Assembly: GCA_947626145.1 (NCBI GenBank)
Contig: CANQRB010000001.1
Coordinates: 62,001 to 126,000, forward strand
Direction of reading: 5' to 3'
DNA: 64,000 bases
Origin: an uncultured Clostridia bacterium
Lineage (GTDB): Bacteria; Bacillota; Clostridia; UMGS1883
Both the position numbers and the translations under genes were made by a program. Shown here in pieces: positions 62,098 through 64,000 of the stretch (position 1 is the stretch's first letter; every line of letters begins with the position of its first letter). The notes below the pieces were generated by a model that made no database searches, was not told the DNA's origin, and saw only the letters and a list, made by a program, of their open reading frames with translations.

Positions 62098-62634
62098 TCA
62101 GAATAAAGCAAGTATAAGGTCAAACAGTCCAAAGGAAATCGCCGTCATTATGACCCCGGCGGTACAGACGCCGAGAAACACCGCCAAAAGGGATTTTTTG
62201 AAGTCAAAATCAAGGAAGCTGGCTATCAGGCTGCCGGTCCACGCTCCCGTGCCGGGGAAGGGAATGGCCACAAAGGCGAACAAGCCCCAGAAGGCGTATT
62301 TTTCCACCTTATGGCGGTTCTTTTCCACCTTGGCGTCCAGCCAGCGGGGAAACCAGGCGAAGAGCTTTGTCTTCTTCAGCAAATTGCAAAACGGCGTTAT
62401 CAGCAGCAATATAAAGGGAACGGGGATCATATTGCCAATGACCGACACCAGAAAGGCCGGTGCAAAATCCAGCCCCAAAGCCCTTGCCACAGGAATTGCT
62501 CCGCGCAGCTCCACAATGGGTATCATGGAAATGAGAAATATATATAAGTAGTCTGCCGCCGCCGCGCTAAAGCCGAGGGCGGTGACCACTGCCACGGCGA
62601 AGCCCTGCACGGCGTCCTTTATTTTGTCAACCAT
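62098..62634 (-). CDS. COG2426-type small membrane protein
   Basis: 178 aa from ATG 62634; the longer frame to 62679 overlaps the promoter. About five hydrophobic helices, with IPIVELRGAIPVARALGLDF and AIPFPGTGAWTGSLIASFL, the hallmark of the COG2426 family, often labelled small multidrug export protein. Actual substrate unknown. First gene of the metK unit. Confidence 0.85.
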   Translation of the reverse strand: MVDKIKDAVQGFAVAVVTALGFSAAAADYLYIFLISMIPIVELRGAIPVARALGLDFAPAFLVSVIGNMIPVPFILLLITPFCNLLKKTKLFAWFPRWLDAKVEKNRHKVEKYAFWGLFAFVAIPFPGTGAWTGSLIASFLDFDFKKSLLAVFLGVCTAGVIMTAISFGLFDLILALF

Positions 62635-62650
62635 ATTATCACCGCTATAT

Positions 62651-62679
62651 ATTGTACATGAATTTCCCTCGTTTGTCAA
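62651..62679 (-). promoter_or_regulatory. Promoter of the COG2426-metK unit
   Basis: Minus-strand TTGACA, 17 bp, TACAAT, ending about 17 bp before ATG 62634. Confidence 0.7.
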
Positions 62680-62698
62680 GGGCTGTGAGGGTTTTATA

Positions 62699-62727
62699 TT
62701 GACAATATTTTTATTATGTGTTATAAT
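62699..62727 (+). promoter_or_regulatory. Promoter of the CxxCG protein and radA
   Basis: Plus-strand TTGACA, 17 bp, TATAAT; divergent from the metK-unit promoter with 20 bp between. Confidence 0.8.
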
Positions 62728-62809
62728 CGTGTTATATTATTGAGATGATCGGCTTTGTTATCGCCGCATTTACAGAGCCTAATTAAGCATAAGTATACGG
62801 AGACGCAAA

Positions 62810-63637
62810 ATGAGAGAAATTTTTTGTTTTTGTTTTAATCACCGCGCCGGGGAAGAACACATTAGACTTCTTTATGATAGCGTTAAAAACGCCATAACTA
62901 ATGACTATGATTCCGTTTATTCCATTGAGCTATATGCTGATACGAAGGAATGTGACTATGTGCTTGATTATGCTGAAAAACACGCTATTTCTTATCGGCT
63001 TATAAAACGTATGGAGTTTACAAAAAAGGAAATACGGGAGGCAAGGTATTTTCATCTGTATATGCTGTCAAATGTGCTGGAGCTTGAGGGAACGGACACA
63101 AAGGATTACGGAACGGCGTACAAGGGTGGCTGTGAGCTTTGCGGCCTTGGCTCCGAACAGGCCGCCGACGTGCTTGTTGACTGGAAATTTATGAAAAATA
63201 AAAAAATCGGTCAGGTCACGCCCGAATATTTCGTTTCCGGAGAAGTACGAAAATTTATCGAAGAAAGCGGATTTACCGGCGTGGAGTTCCGTCACAAAAT
63301 CGTAGATTACAAGGGAAGGGATATGGACGAGTTTTTTACGCTTGATGCGGCAAATGTCCTTTCTGCGGTAAGTTCGCCAACGCTGATTCGCCGTGACGAG
63401 TGCGACGTAAGGTTCACGCGCTGTGAACACAAAGTATTGTTTTTGGATTCAAATTTGTATTATGATAAATACGCTTTCAAAAACGCCAAAGATTTTAATC
63501 TTACCAATGAGTATTTTAACAACGATCGGATGAGGCAGTTAGTCGTCAGCGCAAAGGTTAAAAAGGCCATGTCAAAGAAAAGGCTGAACGTTCACTTTTC
63601 ACCGATACTTATAAACGGAGAGAATTATGAAAGCTAA
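62810..63637 (+). CDS. Unknown CxxCG protein, possibly immunity-like
   Basis: 275 aa, no signal peptide. One CELCG motif near residue 107, followed by DWKFMKNKKIGQVTPEYFVSGEVRKFIEESGFTGVEF, which resembles the layout of double-CxxCG immunity-like proteins of polymorphic toxin systems. The second cysteine pair is not obvious. AT-richer than neighbours. It overlaps radA by 11 bp, so the two are coupled despite seemingly unrelated jobs. No toxin gene is seen nearby. Confidence 0.5.
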   Translation: MREIFCFCFNHRAGEEHIRLLYDSVKNAITNDYDSVYSIELYADTKECDYVLDYAEKHAISYRLIKRMEFTKKEIREARYFHLYMLSNVLELEGTDTKDYGTAYKGGCELCGLGSEQAADVLVDWKFMKNKKIGQVTPEYFVSGEVRKFIEESGFTGVEFRHKIVDYKGRDMDEFFTLDAANVLSAVSSPTLIRRDECDVRFTRCEHKVLFLDSNLYYDKYAFKNAKDFNLTNEYFNNDRMRQLVVSAKVKKAMSKKRLNVHFSPILINGENYES

Positions 63638-64000
63638 AACGATATTTGTCTGCAAGGAGTGCGGCACCGAGTCCCCAAAGTGGATGGGCAAGTGTCCCGG
63701 CTGCGGACAGTGGAACACCTTTGTGGAGGAGAAAATTGAAAATACCAGTGAGTGGGCCGGAAGTCCGGGCAAAGAGGTATATAAACGGACGGCGGCCGTG
63801 CCCAAAAGTCTGTCCACGGTGTCGACCGAGGTCGAGGTGCGCAGCTCCTCCGGAAGCGACGAGCTGGATCGGGTTCTCGGCGGCGGAATGGTTGACGGCT
63901 CCCTCATACTCTGCGGCGGCGAACCGGGCATCGGAAAATCCACCCTGCTCCTTCAGGTCTGCCGTTACGCGGCTCAGAAGGAAAAGGTGCTCTATATTTC
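63627..64000 (+). CDS. radA: DNA repair protein RadA (partial)
   Basis: First 124 residues visible; the rest lies beyond the right edge. N-terminal zinc finger (FVCKECGTESPKWMGKCPGCGQWNTF), then the RecA-like core with RSSSGSDELDRVLGGGMVDGSLILCGGEPGIGKSTLLLQ (Walker A GEPGIGKST). It processes recombination intermediates. CGGAGAG precedes ATG 63627. Confidence 0.95.
   Translation, partial: MKAKTIFVCKECGTESPKWMGKCPGCGQWNTFVEEKIENTSEWAGSPGKEVYKRTAAVPKSLSTVSTEVEVRSSSGSDELDRVLGGGMVDGSLILCGGEPGIGKSTLLLQVCRYAAQKEKVLYI

Noticed and set aside
1-64000. CRISPR array, prophage or insertion sequence
   Set aside because: No regularly spaced repeats, cas genes, phage structural genes or transposase with terminal repeats were found; the Rpn-family gene is not flanked by element ends.

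Overview
The window looks like a chromosomal segment of a spore-forming, anaerobic Clostridia member, most like an Oscillospirales/Ruminococcaceae-type gut organism. This is inferred from gene content: a cotJA-cotJB-cotJC spore-coat operon, a SpoVB-like flippase, an IreB-family protein, an NfnAB-type ferredoxin:NADP oxidoreductase, a citrate synthase of clostridial type, secreted multidomain glycosidases, and many promoters of the TTGACA-17-TATAAT kind. No species can be named from the sequence alone.

Layout. 0-1.1 kb: the end of a leftward carD-ispD operon (ispD runs off the left edge). 1.4-7 kb: one very large secreted GH3 enzyme with permuted domain order. 7.1-13.5 kb: a complete leftward phosphate regulon (pstS-pstC-pstA-pstB-phoU-phoP-phoR) with a PHO-box-like repeat before pstS and a second promoter before phoP. 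13.7-19.2 kb: accessory genes, namely a nitrilase-family hydrolase, an Rpn-family nuclease with an internal start site and a duplicated 3' module, a YolD-like/Y-family polymerase pair, a YjbR-EVE-like fusion and a FluC fluoride channel. 19.2-25 kb: two damaged secreted-protein genes, a truncated glycosidase-like gene and an S8 protease split by two one-base lesions. 25.1-26.3 kb: cotJ operon. 26.7-30.3 kb: a promoter, a GC-rich structured leader, a 1068-aa secreted protein and a 59-aa peptide gene. 30.35-30.91 kb: short tandem repeats, a 27-bp inverted-repeat pair and a tRNA-Asp/tRNA-Thr unit.

31-41 kb: a J-like protein, a leucine-rich-repeat protein, nfnAB, a cluster of three secreted or lipoproteins with Ig-like folds, a GltB-like FMN protein with a prolyl-tRNA editing protein, and pgi. 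41-47.5 kb: a small P-loop protein, a DUF624 membrane protein, SpoVB-like, MazG, HU, a hairpin-rich intergenic stretch, a lipid kinase and a tRNA nucleotidyltransferase. 47.5-57.1 kb: ireB, two small unknown genes, a DtxR-type regulator, a NagZ-like lipoprotein, citrate synthase, a cytidylate-kinase-like protein, a P-type ATPase homologue that has lost key residues in its catalytic motifs, RlmB/TrmH, DUF378 and a G5/3D-domain cell-wall protein. 57.1-64 kb: msrA, a short QueG-like protein, recD2, metK, a COG2426 membrane protein, an unknown CxxCG protein and the start of radA.

The strongest leads for new biology are: (1) the rpn locus, where a perfect Shine-Dalgarno and in-frame ATG inside the gene mark a 57-aa C-terminal product, and the same unit, beginning at the Shine-Dalgarno, is tandemly duplicated as a free-standing 61-aa gene; (2) the intact but catalytically degenerate P-type ATPase in a conserved-looking operon; (3) the structured leader, secreted 1068-aa protein and 59-aa peptide unit. 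All functional statements are read from motifs and family knowledge; no database search was run.
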